64,000 nucleotides of DNA from Prunella strophiata (lineage: Eukaryota > Chordata > Aves > Passeriformes > Prunellidae): contig JAZBQD010000021.1 of NCBI GenBank assembly GCA_036583965.1, positions 20,113,120-20,177,119 on the forward strand, written 5' to 3'. The position numbers were made by a program, and so were the translations under genes. Below, in pieces: positions 37,900-50,572 of this stretch; position 1 is the first letter of the stretch; each line of letters begins with the position of its first letter. The notes beneath the pieces are model-generated. The model had not been told where the DNA came from and did not search any database. It saw only the letters and a list, made by a program, of their open reading frames with translations.

Positions 37900-39861
37900 C
37901 TGCGGGAAGAGGGCACGGCTGGTGAGAGGGGGCGCCAGGCAAACAGGGGTCAGGGGCACAAGGGACACTTGGGGACCTCGGGATGGCCTGGGCATCGCTG
38001 GCAGCACTGTAGAGCTCAGGTAACAGGGACAGTGCTCGGTGTCCTGAGTGCCGCAGGATGGTGGGGAGGGTCATGGACCTGCTGCTCATCTGCTCAGAGG
38101 TGGGGACAGTGCCTTGTGTGGGCACTGCTCTGCCCCTGCAGTGCCAACCCTGCCCCAGCCTGTGTCACATCGCTGCTGGCACAGCACAGCACCCTCCTGA
38201 CACATCCCGGGAATTCCTGCTGATCCTTCACCATCCCTGGCAGCACCACCCAGGGCTGGCACAGCCCCTGGCAGAGATTGTGCCAGTGTTCAGTGGCAGT
38301 GACAACAGCAGGTCCCACACACCCACCAGTGACTGTCCCCCCCAGACCCGAGTGGCCCTGCAATCCAGGGATTGTGGAGCTCCAGCCATCACCATCACCC
38401 AGCGGGCATCACCACCTCCCTCCCAACCCCAAATAAATCCCAGCAGTGCATTCCTGGGGGAGCTGCCAGCACCATCCCCTGCAGCCAGCACAGGGCCCCG
38501 TGGCTGCCACGCTGGCTGTGACAGGTGGCCACAAGTGCTGGCAGCTGTGGGGATCTGTCACCGTGCCCGTGCTCCCACCAGCTCTGGCCAAAGATGGAAG
38601 TGGCCACCACGGCCACCACTGGCCAGGGGGTCCCCCTGTGCCTGGCACAGCCCCCACCTGGCCTGGCTGATTATCAATCACTAATCAAATATTCATCCTT
38701 AATCCAGGGCAACTGTGGGGGGATTGATTGAACCCAGCCACAGCATATTGGCCAGGCTGAGTAAAAGCAGGGCCTGATCCCACGGAGATTTCTCGGGGTT
38801 GTGCCACAGCCAGCAGCACACGGGGCACCAGGAGATGTGGCAGGAGCCAACATCTCAGCTGGTCACCCACAAGATCCTTCAGGAAGGCTCCAGCACCTTG
38901 GATGTCCCTCTCTGTGCACAGCACACTGGAATGCTGCAGACACCTGGATGTGCATGCTCCAGTTCCCTGTTCCTTGCTCCCTTCTCCCTCCCCAGCCACA
39001 GGAGAAACCCCAAGACCACGCAGCTTCCCTCACCCCAAAACCTCAGCTTCCTTCTGGCCTGCCAGAAGAAATGGTTTGTTTTGAAAAACTTTTATTTCCC
39101 TTTTCATGGAAATGTCCATCTTTGGGCAAAGCTTCTCCAGCCTTCCAGGCTTCCCCCGTCACTCAGCAGAGCAGGATCCAGCTCTGACAGCAGAGGATGA
39201 GCACAGAGTGTGACTGAGAGGGGTCACAGCTGCAGCACCTGGATCCCACACGATCCCTGGCACCATCCCTGTCCTTGTCACACCCCTGGCAGCATCCTTG
39301 CCTGCATCCCTGGCATGGTCCCTGCCTGCCTCCCCATCCCAGCTCCTCTCACTGCCCTGACTCCGTGCACATTCCCACACCAAGGAGAAAACATGGATAC
39401 GTTCATCCTGGCACTGACATGGCTTTTCCACAGCTTCCCATCAGCAGGAAAGTTTCCATCAAGCTGAGCAAGCACTCAGGGAAATGGGGCCTGGTTCTGG
39501 TTTTTCTTGTGTTTTCTTTTTTGCCTCTAAGTTTTAAATTTCCCTGAGGTGTTTGCAACCCAAACACAGCCAGGCAGGCACTGGAATGGCCCCAAATCCA
39601 ACGGGATAAAGAGCTTGGAATGCCCAGAGGACCCAGCTGTGCCACCAGCCCAGGTCCTTTGCAGGATGGGATGAGCTCCAGGAGAGCAAAGGAGGTTTTG
39701 GGGAGCAAAGTGCAGCCTCCCCTCAGCACCATCAAACAGCAGTTCCCCAGCACAACTCCAACTCCACTGGAATGATTTTTCCCTCTGTTTTTCTCTCTCT
39801 TTGGGGTAATTTGTCCCAGCCGCTCGGGACCGTGTCTGTTTTCCTCCATCTGGTTCCATTA

Positions 39862-42300
39862 TCCCCTCTTTGGGATCAGCTCCCTCCTGCCCTGCACCCA
39901 TCCTGATCCCCTCTTTGGGATCAGCTCCCTCCTGCCCTGCACCCATCCTGATCCCCTCTTTGGGATCAGCTCCCTCCTGCCCTGCACCCATCCTGATCCC
40001 CTCTTTGGGATCAGCTCCCTCCTGCCCTGCACCCATCCTGATCCCCTCTTTGGGATCAGCTCCCTCCTGCCCTGCACCCATCCTGATCCCCTCTTTGGGA
40101 TCAGCTCCCTCCTGCCCTGCACCCATCCTGATCCCCTCTTTGGGATCAGCTCCCTCCTGCCCTGCACCCATCCTGATCCCCTCTTTGGGATCAGCTCCCT
40201 CCTGCCCTGCACCCATCCTGATCCCCTCTTTGGGATCAGCTCCCTCCTGCCCTGCACCCATCCTGATCCCCTCTTTGGGATCAGCTCCCTCCTGCCCTGC
40301 ACCCATCCTGATCCCCTCTTTGGGATCAGCTCCCTCCTGCCCTGCACCCATCCTGATCCCCTCTTTGGGATCAGCTCCCTCCTGCCCTGCACCCATCCTG
40401 ATCCCCTCTTTGGGATCAGCTCCCTCCTGCCCTGCACCCATCCTGATCCCCTCTTTGGGATCAGCTCCCTCCTGCCCTGCACCCATCCTGATCCCCTCTT
40501 TGGGATCAGCTCCCTCCTGCCCTGCACCCATCCTGATCCCCTCTTTGGGATCAGCTCCCTCCTGCCCTGCACCCATCCTGATCCCCTCTTTGGGATCAGC
40601 TCCCTCCTGCCCTGCACCCATCCTGATCCCCTCTTTGGGATCAGCTCCCTCCTGCCCTGCACCCATCCTGATCCCCTCTTTGGGATCAGCTCCCTCCTGC
40701 CCTGCACCCATCCTGATCCCCTCTTTGGGATCAGCTCCCTCCTGCCCTGCACCCATCCTGATCCCCTCTTTGGGATCAGCTCCCTCCTGCCCTGCACCCA
40801 TCCTGATCCCCTCTTTGGGATCAGCTCCCTCCTGCCCTGCACCCATCCTGATCCCCTCTTTGGGATCAGCTCCCTCCTGCCCTGCACCCATCCTGATCCC
40901 CTCTTTGGGATCAGCTCCCTCCTGCCCTGCACCCATCCTGATCCCCTCTTTGGGATCAGCTCCCTCCTGCCCTGCACCCATCCTGATCCCCTCTTTGGGA
41001 TCAGCTCCCTCCTGCCCTGCACCCATCCTGATCCCCTCTTTGGGATCAGCTCCCTCCTGCCCTGCACCCATCCTGATCCCCTCTTTGGGATCAGCTCCCT
41101 CCTGCCCTGCACCCATCCTGATCCCCTCTTTGGGATCAGCTCCCTCCTGCCCTGCACCCATCCTGATCCCCTCTTTGGGATCAGCTCCCTCCTGCCCTGC
41201 ACCCATCCTGATCCCCTCTTTGGGATCAGCTCCCTCCTGCCCTGCACCCATCCTGATCCCCTCTTTGGGATCAGCTCCCTCCTGCCCTGCACCCATCCTG
41301 ATCCCCTCTTTGGGATCAGCTCCCTCCTGCCCTGCACCCATCCTGATCCCCTCTTTGGGATCAGCTCCCTCCTGCCCTGCACCCATCCTGATCCCCTCTT
41401 TGGGATCAGCTCCCTCCTGCCCTGCACCCATCCTGATCCCCTCTTTGGGATCAGCTCCCTCCTGCCCTGCACCCATCCTGATCCCCTCTTTGGGATCAGC
41501 TCCCTCCTGCCCTGCACCCATCCTGATCCCCTCTTTGGGATCAGCTCCCTCCTGCCCTGCACCCATCCTGATCCCCTCTTTGGGATCAGCTCCCTCCTGC
41601 CCTGCACCCATCCTGATCCCCTCTTTGGGATCAGCTCCCTCCTGCCCTGCACCCATCCTGATCCCCTCTTTGGGATCAGCTCCCTCCTGCCCTGCACCCA
41701 TCCTGATCCCCTCCCTGGGATCAGCTCCCTCCTGCCCTGCACCCATCCTGATCCCCTCTTTGGGATCAGCTCCCTCCTGCCCTGCACCCATCCTGATCCC
41801 CTCTTTGGGATCAGCTCCCTCCTGCCCTGCACCCATCCTGATCCCCTCTTTGGGATCAGCTCCCTCCTGCCCTGCACCCATCCTGATCCCCTCTTTGGGA
41901 TCAGCTCCCTCCTGCCCTGCACCCATCCTGATCCCCTCTTTGGGATCAGCTCCCTCCTGCCCTGCACCCATCCTGATCCCCTCTTTGGGATCAGCTCCCT
42001 CCTGCCCTGCACCCATCCTGATCCCCTCTTTGGGATCAGCTCCCTCCTGCCCTGCACCCATCCTGATCCCCTCTTTGGGATCAGCTCCCTCCTGCCCTGC
42101 ACCCATCCTGATCCCCTCTTTGGGATCAGCTCCCTCCTGCCCTGCACCCATCCTGATCCCCTCTTTGGGATCAGCTCCCTCCTGCCCTGCACCCATCCTG
42201 ATCCCCTCTTTGGGATCAGCTCCCTCCTGCCCTGCACCCATCCTGATCCCCTCTTTGGGATCAGCTCCCTCCTGCCCTGCACCCATCCTGATCCCCTCCC
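39862..42300. repeat. 45-bp minisatellite, homogeneous part, about 54 copies
   Basis: The unit begins GATCCCCTCTTTGGGATCAG and continues CTCCCTCCTGCCCTGCACCC. Nearly all copies are identical; variants with CTCCCTGGG occur near 41710 and 42296. 45 is a multiple of three, so a 15-residue repeat is open in every frame that lacks stops. Each unit has a GATCCC...GGGATC inverted repeat. Confidence 0.97.
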
Positions 42301-43058
42301 TGGGATCAGCTCCTCCTGCCCTGCACCCATCCTGATCCCCTCTTGGGATCAGCTCCCTCCTGCCCTGCACCCATCCTGATCCACCTTGGGATCAGCTCCT
42401 CCTGCCCTGCACCCATCCTGATCCCCTCTTTGGGATCAGCTCCCTCCTGCCCTGCACCCATCCTGATCCACCTTTGGGATCAGCTCCTCCTGCCCTGCAC
42501 CATCCTGATCCCCTCCCTGGGATCAGCTCCCTCCTGCCCTGCCACCCATCCTGATCCCACCTTTGGATCAGCTCCCTCCTGCCCTGCCACCCATCCTGAT
42601 CCCCTCTTTGGGATCAGCTCCCTCCTGCCCTGCACCCATCCTGATCCCCTCTTGGGATCAGCTCCCTCCTGCCCTGCACCCATCCTGATCCCCTCCCTGG
42701 GATCAGCTCCCTCCTGCCCTGCCACCCATCCTGATCCCCTCTTGGGATCAGCTCCCTCCTGCCCTGCACCCATCCTGATCCCACCTTTGGATCAGCTCCC
42801 TCCTGCCCTGCCACCCATCCTGATCCACCTTTGGGATCAGCTCCTCCTGCCCTGCACCCATCCTGATCCCACCTTTGGGATCAGCTCCCTCCTGCCCTGC
42901 ACCCATCCTGATCCCACCTTTGGGATCAGCTCCCTCCTGCCCTGCACCCATCCTGATCCCATCTTTGGGATCAGCTCCCTCCTGCCCTGCACCCATCCTG
43001 ATCCCCTCCCTGGGATCAGCTCCCTCCTGCCCTGCACCCATCCTGATCCCACCTTTGG
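42301..43058. repeat. 45-bp minisatellite, degenerate right flank
   Basis: About 17 further units with single-base indels and substitutions (CCACCTTTGG, CCACCCATCC, CTCTTGGG), breaking the reading frames. Confidence 0.93.
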
Positions 43059-43164
43059 GCCATGGTGACAAAGGTGACAAAGGTGACAACAGGCAGCTTG
43101 GAGTTCATCCCCAGCTGCATCTGGAGCATGAGGAAGCAGGAGTGCAGCTGTGGGATGCTGACAG

Positions 43165-43400
43165 AAGGGGGGTTTAGGGATATTGGGAAGAAATCTTTCC
43201 CTGGGAGGGTGGGGAGGCCCTGGCACAGGGTGCCCAGAGCAGCTGTGGCTGCCCCTGGATCCCTGGCAGTGCCCAAGGCCAGGCTGGACAGGGCTTGGAG
43301 CAGCCTGGGACAGTGGGAGGTGTCCCTGCCATGGCAGGGCAATGAGGTGAGCTTTAAGGCCCCTCTCAACCCAAACCATTCCATGATTCCATGGTGATGC
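43165..43400 (+). mobile_element. CR1 LINE 3' end, sense
   Basis: AGAAATCTTTCCCTGGGAGG, GGCCCTGGCACAGGGTGCCC and the tail CTCTCAACCCAAACCATTCC with ATGATTCCATGG. This is the best-preserved CR1 copy in the window and abuts the 45-bp array. Confidence 0.9.
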
Positions 43401-44072
43401 TGGAGGGATGCTGCTCACCCATCACTGGGGTGTCCCAGGTGCTCATTTTGGGGAGCCAGCCCAGCAGGGAGCAATCCACACCAGCACTCATCAGCACAAA
43501 TGAAGCCCTTCAAAAGTAAATCCAATTAATCAAACTGCACAATTTGTGAAGGAGCCCAGATCCAGCCAGCTCCAGGCCTGGGGAGCCCCTGCAGCTCATG
43601 CCCCCCTTTCCCACGGGCACCCTGAGAAGCTCCTGTGCCCCTGGGACACCTCCCAGCAGCACAATCCCAGGGTAAGGCAGATTCCCCTGCTCAGGTACAT
43701 CCCGGGTGCCTTTGCTTTCTGAGCACCCTCATCCCGCAGTGCCAGGCAGTGCCAGTGCTGCTGGCAGATGCCCACGGGCACCTCCAGGCCATCAGCTCCC
43801 AGCCAACCCCCCAGGTGCCCTCGCACCTCCCGCGGGGTGGCAGTGCCAGCACAGCTCCACACGGGACAGCAGCACCCGCAGCCAGGCTCTCCAGGCACCC
43901 AAGCCCTAAAATCCCGGTTTTCAAGGCAAAACCGTGCACCCAGGTACCCAAACCAGCTGGCTCGGTGCCACCGAGGCGGTGCCAGCAGCTCCCGCTCGCC
44001 CCGAGCTGGCGTGGCCGGGGGTGGGGGATGGGGACGGGTTTGTTTTTTCCTCGAAACAACAACAACAAAAAA

Positions 44073-44076
44073 AAGC

Positions 44077-44113
<37 letters not shown>
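44073..44113 (+). repeat. Poly(A) tract
   Basis: About 37 consecutive A after a short A-rich lead. There is no recognisable retroposed sequence upstream, so a processed copy is not supported. Confidence 0.85.
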
Positions 44114-44115
<2 letters not shown>

Positions 44116-44119
44116 TGCC

Positions 44120-44360
44120 CTCTCTGTTTTACAAGCCTTCATTTGCTATTGTTTATGTAAACAGGTAAATTGTTTCGTATCTCAATTAAAAACATCTGCC
44201 ACATAAATGAATACCAATTAACTCATCCTGTTTTTAATTACTCTGTTAATTACACACAGGCAGCAAAAAGGATGGCAGGGGAATAGGGAAAGCATGCTTA
44301 CACCCCCCCTTCCCACCTTGCTCTTGGCAAGGATCCGAAATGTGCCCAGATAATGATGGA
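44120..44360. promoter_or_regulatory. AT-rich island, candidate conserved element
   Basis: Non-repetitive AT-rich sequence inside a GC-rich intron. Motifs include TGTTTATGTAAACA (44150-44163, forkhead-type inverted repeat), AATTAA homeobox-type cores and CAGATAATG. Role inferred only from composition. Confidence 0.35.
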
Positions 44361-45245
44361 TTAAGGTGAAAACCGTGGCTCGGGGCCAGCTCCGGCGTGG
44401 CGGCTCCTCCCGGGGCGCCTCGCACGGGGCTTTCCCGGGACCCTCTGGAGAGGTTTTGGAACCCCCGAGCCCCAGGGGATGCCCCAAGGCCACCCCCTGG
44501 CACTCCCGGTGCCAGCCCCGCGCTCCTTCCCCAAACGTGCCCACGGCAGAGAGCGAAACTTGGGCATGGCGAGAGGAGGCGGCGTCCTCACGGGCCGAGC
44601 ACATCCCCGTGCTGCCCCCGGAGCCCTCCTGGCACCGGGGGTGGCCCCAGGGCCGCTCGGGGTGGGCGCCATCCCTGGCGAGAGACCCCGGGCGCCGCCG
44701 GCCCCCCCGGCTGCGGGAAGCTTTCCAAGCGAGCAGATGGGGCAGGGAGCGGCGGCAGGAGGAGGAGGAGAGCAGAAAAGGCTATTTTCTCACGCTACAT
44801 ATTTTACAAGTCGAACATTTTGTGCATTTCAGCCCTGCCTGGAAAAGCATCTCGGCCTCAGCCCCGGGACTCGGCGGCGGAGCCTGTGAGTCAACAGCGG
44901 CTGGCGACGACGTGGCTGCTGGGGGGGACGGGCTGGAGGAGGGGTCCCCCCACACAGGGGCAGTTTGGGGGGTCCCCCTGACCCATCGGCCAGCAGCACC
45001 CAGCCGGGGCACAGTGTGGTGCCCGGTGGCACAGTGTGGTGCCCGGTGGCACAGGGAGGTGGGCACGCACACACACCCTGCTGCTCCCCAGCTGCCTCAC
45101 ACTCCTGGAAATTAAATATCCTGGCTAAACACCCGGAGTAAACAGCGCCGCGGGCAGCCCGGAACACCTGGAGAGGAGCAGGGCTGGGGCTGACCCTGCC
45201 CAGGAAACACCCACGCCGGGGCTGCACTGCCCGAGGGGCGCCCCA

Positions 45246-45296
45246 AAACCACCCCAAAACCGCCCCAAAACCGCCCCAAAACCGCCCCAAACCCGC
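45246..45296. repeat. 11-bp tandem repeat
   Basis: Four to five units of AAAACCGCCCC. A 12-bp repeat GGGGGCATCCTG (four copies) follows at 45395-45442. Confidence 0.85.
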
Positions 45297-48200
45297 CCGA
45301 GCCGGGGGTCCCTGCAGCCCTGGGCACCGGGATGCTCCTGCCCAAAGTGGCCCCGATGGCCGGAGCAGGGACGAGCGGCACACGCAGGGGGCTCGGGGCA
45401 TCCTGGGGGCATCCTGGGGGCATCCTGGGGGCATCCTGGGGCGGAGAGTGGCCGGAGCAGGGAAAGCTGCCCCTCCACCCCGCGGCGTGGGAACGCCGAG
45501 GCGCCGCCGGCTCCCCGGGGACCCGAGGCAGAGGCGCCGGGCTGGTACCGGCTCCGAGGGGTGCCGGACCCGGCCGTGCCCTCCCGCAGCCTCCGGGCTG
45601 CTGCCTCACCGACTCTTTGTCTAGTTTTGAACCGCGGGCTCCATATCAAGGCGATTTTGCCCATGTGAAATCGAATCAAAGAACACAGGGGAAAAAAAAA
45701 TATATTAATGAGAATTTTGCAAAATAAACAGGAAATCCCTTGGATGTTTTCTGGAACTATCGGTCAGCATCTTCCAAAGGAAAGCTGGGGGTTTCTCAAG
45801 GTGGGGTTCCCCCTGGGGAGCCTGAGCACAGTGGGAGGGACGGCAGCAAACAGCTTCAGGAAATGTAAAAATAACCCCAAACCGGGCAATGGCACTAAGG
45901 CCAGGGCACCCGGGCACGAGGTGCCCTCTGTGCCACCAGCCTGCTCTTGCCCCTGGCTGGCAAGGATTGATGCCGGCTCGGGGAGTTCCGTTGTCCCCAT
46001 CCTGCTGGGCAGTTAAATCCATCCCGCACGTGAAATCCAGCTCGGGTAGCACAGGGCAGGCTGCAGCACCCGACCTGCAGCACCGAGCGCATCCCCCGGC
46101 CCCAGGAGCAGCGATTAAGCCCAGCTTAACCCGTGGGCTGTCCCTGCTCCCTCCCAGCCCGGTCACAGAGCCCGGCCCTGGTCTGCTCCAAACAGAGCTC
46201 GCTGTGCCCGTGCTGGTGGGGCTGGGGGCTGGGGAGGGTCAGTGCTGGTGTGGGGGGTTCGTGTGTGCCCCCAGGAGGGACCCAGCTCCTGCCCCACTGC
46301 CAGCAGCCCCTGGCAGCCCTGCACTTGCTGCTTGACTCGCTGCCAGCCCGCTGACATTACAGATGTGATGGGGTGCCTCTCCTCCCGGGGCTGCCCCAGC
46401 GCCCAGACACCTTCCCGGGGTGGCTGCAGGACAGGGCACCGTGCCCAGCCACGGGCAGAGCCCGAGTGCCCCAGACTTCAGCAGGGATGTGTGGCACTGA
46501 GAGGTGCCAGTCCCCATTTCCAGGGCACCGCAGGAGCCTCAGTGCCCGGGTCCTGCCCGGGGCTCTCCAGGTGTGCAAACACCCAGGGCTCCAAAGCAGA
46601 ATTCCAGGGACGTGGGCAGAGCCCTGCCAGCCCCAGGTACCCCACGGGACTGCCAGAGCCCCCTCCTGCCTGCAGCAGCCCAGCCCTGAAGGGGGGCTGA
46701 GCACCACAATATTTTTCCATCCTGCAGCCTGGAAGTTCCCGATGTGAGAGGCAAATCCTGCAGCCACACGAGGCCTCCCCACTGCCCAAAGCCGGCAGCC
46801 ACCCCACGGCAGCACCCAGAGCCACGGGAGAGCAGCCTCTCCCCCGCCACAGCCTGGCTTTTCCCCCCTACAAACCAACATCTGCACTCACGTTTGCCAA
46901 ACAAAACACACCCAACATCTGCCTGCTCCCGGGTAAACCTTACCTGCCAGCACGGGAGGCAGCCGGCAGGGAAAACCCCCTTGGCACAGCCAAATCACCT
47001 CCACTCGCCTCCCCAGCCACGGAACCTCTCCCTGCGTGGAAACTCAGCCTCACAAAGCTCCGAGGATCCCAGAGCCCGCCCCAGGCGGCAGCTCAGCTCC
47101 ATGGGGCTCCTCACCCGAGGGCCGTGGCTGTCAGCATCCTCCCCGGCTGCTGCTCCGTGTTTGCCGCGGCATTTCGGGCTGGCTCCCCCGTTCCTCCATG
47201 CCCGGGAGCACGGCAGAGCTCGCCCCACCGCGGCGCCGAGCAGACGGATGTTTGCAGAGTGTCTTCAAGTCGCCCGACAAAGGAGCAGGGAATTAATATT
47301 CCTTTTAATTAAAGGCAGAAAAATCTCTTTGTTCCTGAACAGAGAGAAAACAACAGAGGGAAGAGCTCAAAAGCTCTTCCTAAGCTGGAGACGAGACCAT
47401 CGCTTGGAATCAAAGACACTGTCAATGCACACGTGACCTCGAATTAAAAAAACAAAATGAAACGCAGCAGCGGCAGTGGCTCCTCTCCGACAGCGAAGGA
47501 AAGTTGCAAAGTTTTTCTTGGCTAACAGAGGGAAAAAAAAAGAATTCCAAGAAAAGGTGTGTTTAACTAGAGAAACGCTCTGCGGTATCCGAAGGCACCA
47601 TCCAGCGGCGAGGGAATGACGGGAGGAGCGGGTTGTGCTCCGGCTCGGTGTCGCGGAGGAGAGCGGGGCCAGGCTCGCTCCATCGCTCCGCCGGCAGCGT
47701 TCCCTCGGCACAGCCGGGCTGCCCAGCTCAGCGCGATTCCAGAGGGAAAGCCGAGAGCGGGCGGTGATGGACGGCAGCGCTGGAGACTCGCGAGCCAGCC
47801 TTCCTTCCCAAATCCGCATCCAAACAAACATCCCCTGGCACACGCCGGGACTCTGCGAGCGTCCCCAGCGCAGCCCCGTGTCCCCAGCACGGACCCGTGT
47901 CCTCGCACAAAAACACGGAACGGAGGGGCTGGAACTTCCCAGGGCAGCCCCGGGATTCCTCCCGCAAACTCTCCCGCGTGGGGCAGCTCCTCCTCGCCAC
48001 CCAGCACGGCTCCGGCTCCGAGCCCGCAGCGGCCGGAGCGGGATGCGGGGATGACAAAGAGTTGGGCTGCTGGGCACGAGTAGGGAGCCACAGCCGGAGG
48101 GGGGGTCTGCCGGGGGTGGGCACAAACTCGCGTGGGTTCCCGGGGACGCTGTGCTGCCCCACGCCGCCCCGGCGCTCGGGAAACGGCGGCGCGGAGGGGA

Positions 48201-48300
48201 GAGCAGGAATGGCCCCGGCAGCGCAGGGAAGAGGGGTCTGCACCCCTCCGCCCCCGCGGCAGCGCGCTGCGTGGGGAGCGGGGCCGCCCCGGGGCTGCCC

Positions 48301-49630
48301 CCGCTCGCCCGGCGGTGCCCCCGCTCGCCCGGCGGTGCCCCCGCTCGCCCGGCGGTGCCCCCGCTCGCCCGGCGGTGCCCCCGCTCGCCCGGCGGTGCCC
48401 CCGCTCGCCCGGCGGTGCCCCCGCTCGCCCGGCGGTGCCCCCGCTCGCCCGGCGGTGCCCCCGCTCGCCCGGCGGTGCCCCCGCTCGCCCGGCGGTGCCC
48501 CCGCTCGCCCGGCGGTGCCCCCGCTCGCCCGGCGGTGCCCCCGCTCGCCCGGCGGTGCCCCCGCTCGCCCGGCGGTGCCCCCGCTCGCCCGGCGGTGCCC
48601 CCGCTCGCCCGGCGGTGCCCCCGCTCGCCCGGCGGTGCCCCCGCTCGCCCGGCGGTGCCCCCGCTCGCCCGGCGGTGCCCCCGCTCGCCCGGCGGTGCCC
48701 CCGCTCGCCCGGCGGTGCCCCCGCTCGCCCGGCGGTGCCCCCGCTCGCCCGGCGGTGCCCCCGCTCGCCCGGCGGTGCCCCCGCTCGCCCGGCGGTGCCC
48801 CCGCTCGCCCGGCGGTGCCCCCGCTCGCCCGGCGGTGCCCCCGCTCGCCCGGCGGTGCCCCCGCTCGCCCGGCGGTGCCCCCGCTCGCCCGGCGGTGCCC
48901 CCGCTCGCCCGGCGGTGCCCCCGCTCGCCCGGCGGTGCCCCCGCTCGCCCGGCGGTGCCCCCGCTCGCCCGGCGGTGCCCCCGCTCGCCCGGCGGTGCCC
49001 CCGCTCGCCCGGCGGTGCCCCCGCTCGCCCGGCGGTGCCCCCGCTCGCCCGGCGGTGCCCCCGCTCGCCCGGCGGTGCCCCCGCTCGCCCGGCGGTGCCC
49101 CCGCTCGCCCGGCGGTGCCCCCGCTCGCCCGGCGGTGCCCCCGCTCGCCCGGCGGTGCCCCCGCTCGCCCGGCGGTGCCCCCGCTCGCCCGGCGGTGCCC
49201 CCGCTCGCCCGGCGGTGCCCCCGCTCGCCCGGCGGTGCCCCCGCTCGCCCGGCGGTGCCCCCGCTCGCCCGGCGGTGCCCCCGCTCGCCCGGCGGTGCCC
49301 CCGCTCGCCCGGCGGTGCCCCCGCTCGCCCGGCGGTGCCCCCGCTCGCCCGGCGGTGCCCCCGCTCGCCCGGCGGTGCCCCCGCTCGCCCGGCGGTGCCC
49401 CCGCTCGCCCGGCGGTGCCCCCGCTCGCCCGGCGGTGCCCCCGCTCGCCCGGCGGTGCCCCCGCTCGCCCGGCGGTGCCCCCGCTCGCCCGGCGGTGCCC
49501 CCGCTCGCCCGGCGGTGCCCCCGCTCGCCCGGCGGTGCCCCCGCTCGCCCGGCGGTGCCCCCGCTCGCCCGGCGGTGCCCCCGCTCGCCCGGCGGTGCCC
49601 CCGCTCGCCCGGCGGTGCCCCCGCTCGCCC
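48301..49630. repeat. 20-bp GC-only minisatellite, about 66 identical copies
   Basis: The unit CCGCTCGCCCGGCGGTGCCC is perfect for 1320 bp, with two CpGs per unit on each strand. It lies about 0.6 kb downstream of the candidate CBFA2T3 5' exon and gives spurious frames of 700-990 codons on both strands. Confidence 0.98.
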
Positions 49631-49839
49631 TGCCCCGCTCCGCCGCCGCGGCGGGGCTCGGCACACGGAGCATCCCCGTCCCCTGCGCACCGGCGGCTGC
49701 TCCGGCACCGGGAGCGTTCCCCGGGCACCAGGAGCCTCTCACCGCCCTGCACACCGGCAGCTTCCCCGACACCGGGAGCCTCGCCCGGGTACCGAGAGCA
49801 TCTCGGACTCCTGCACAACAGGAGCGTCCCCGGGGCACC

Positions 49840-50130
49840 GGGAGCCTCCTGTTCCCCCGTGCACCGGGAGCATCCTCCGAACACCGGCAGTGCACACAGC
49901 CCCTCTGCCCTACGAGCAGCACCGGGAGCCTCCTGTTCCCCCGTGCACCGAGAGCATCCCCCGAACACCGGCAGTGCACACAGCCCCTCTGCCCTACGAG
50001 CAGCACCGGGAGCCTCCTGTTCCCCCGTGCACCGGGAGCATCCTCCGAACACCGGCAGTGCACACAGCCCCTCTGCCCTACGAGCAGCACCGGGAGCCTC
50101 CTGTTCCCCCGTGCACCGAGAGCATCCCCC
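49840..50130. repeat. 84-bp tandem repeat
   Basis: CCTCCTGTTCCCCCGTGCAC recurs at 49845, 49929, 50013 and 50097. Alternate copies differ the same way (CACCGGGAGCATCCTCC against CACCGAGAGCATCCCCC), suggesting a 168-bp doublet. Confidence 0.92.
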
Positions 50131-50560
50131 GAACACCGGGAGAATTCCAAGCCCCGCTTTCTCGGGAGCCTCCGCGGCACCGGCAGCCTCCCCGTCCCCG
50201 TCCCGGTTGGCGGACGGCACTTACCGTCCTGAGGTGTGGCGGAGGCGTGAGGTAAGTCCCAAGGCAGGGGCCGGCGGGGCCGGCAGGGAGGCGGGCCAGC
50301 AGAGCCGGCAGCGGCCCCCTGGCGGCGGCGGCCACGGTCCCCGCTCAAGGCCGGAGCTGGCGGAGCGCGGCCCCGCGGCGGCGGCTGCCCCCGGCACCTG
50401 CCCGCCGCCGCTCGCCCGCGGCCGGGGCGCCGCCGCTCGCCGCCAGCTCCGGGGGTCGGGGAGCTTGCGCTTCCCCTCCCCCCGGAGGGGGGGCACCGGA
50501 GAAGCGGGGGAGGGCGGAGAATAGAGAAGCCGCGGTGAATCCGCGGGGCAGCTTCAACCC
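50131..50560 (-). promoter_or_regulatory. CBFA2T3: CpG-rich candidate CBFA2T3 promoter
   Basis: Dense CpG and GC boxes around the candidate 5' exon, without a TATA box. It is hemmed in by the 84-bp and 20-bp arrays on one side and the G-rich 11-bp array on the other. Confidence 0.45.
50225..50350 (-). other. CBFA2T3: CBFA2T3 candidate 5' exon (5' UTR), start not defined
   Basis: Ends CCTCAGGACG before a GTAAGT donor at 50224-50219. The splice phase (one base) matches exon 2, giving Gln-Asp-Asp-Asn before MPDSP. No ATG precedes it in frame in the sequence I checked, so it would be untranslated leader. The 5' boundary is a guess. Supported by position, donor quality and CpG-rich context only. 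Confidence 0.4.
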
Positions 50561-50572
50561 ATGAGCGATGGG

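Larger units (their letters stand above)
37900..50224 (-). other. CBFA2T3: CBFA2T3 intron 1 (about 12.3 kb)
   Basis: It contains the 45-bp and 20-bp arrays, a CR1 element, poly(A) and small GC-rich repeats, plus AT-rich islands with few repeats at 44120-44360, 44780-44830, 45600-45720 and 47270-47600 that look like conserved non-coding elements. No additional exon is recognised; a second, internal promoter as in human CBFA2T3 cannot be excluded. Confidence 0.6.

Noticed and set aside
39859..42370. 15-residue repeat protein of 820-947 codons
   Set aside because: The 45-bp array is a multiple of three without stops; the frame breaks as soon as the array decays with indels.
44073..44113. Processed pseudogene ending in the poly(A) run
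   Set aside because: No coding similarity or flanking duplication upstream of the A tract.
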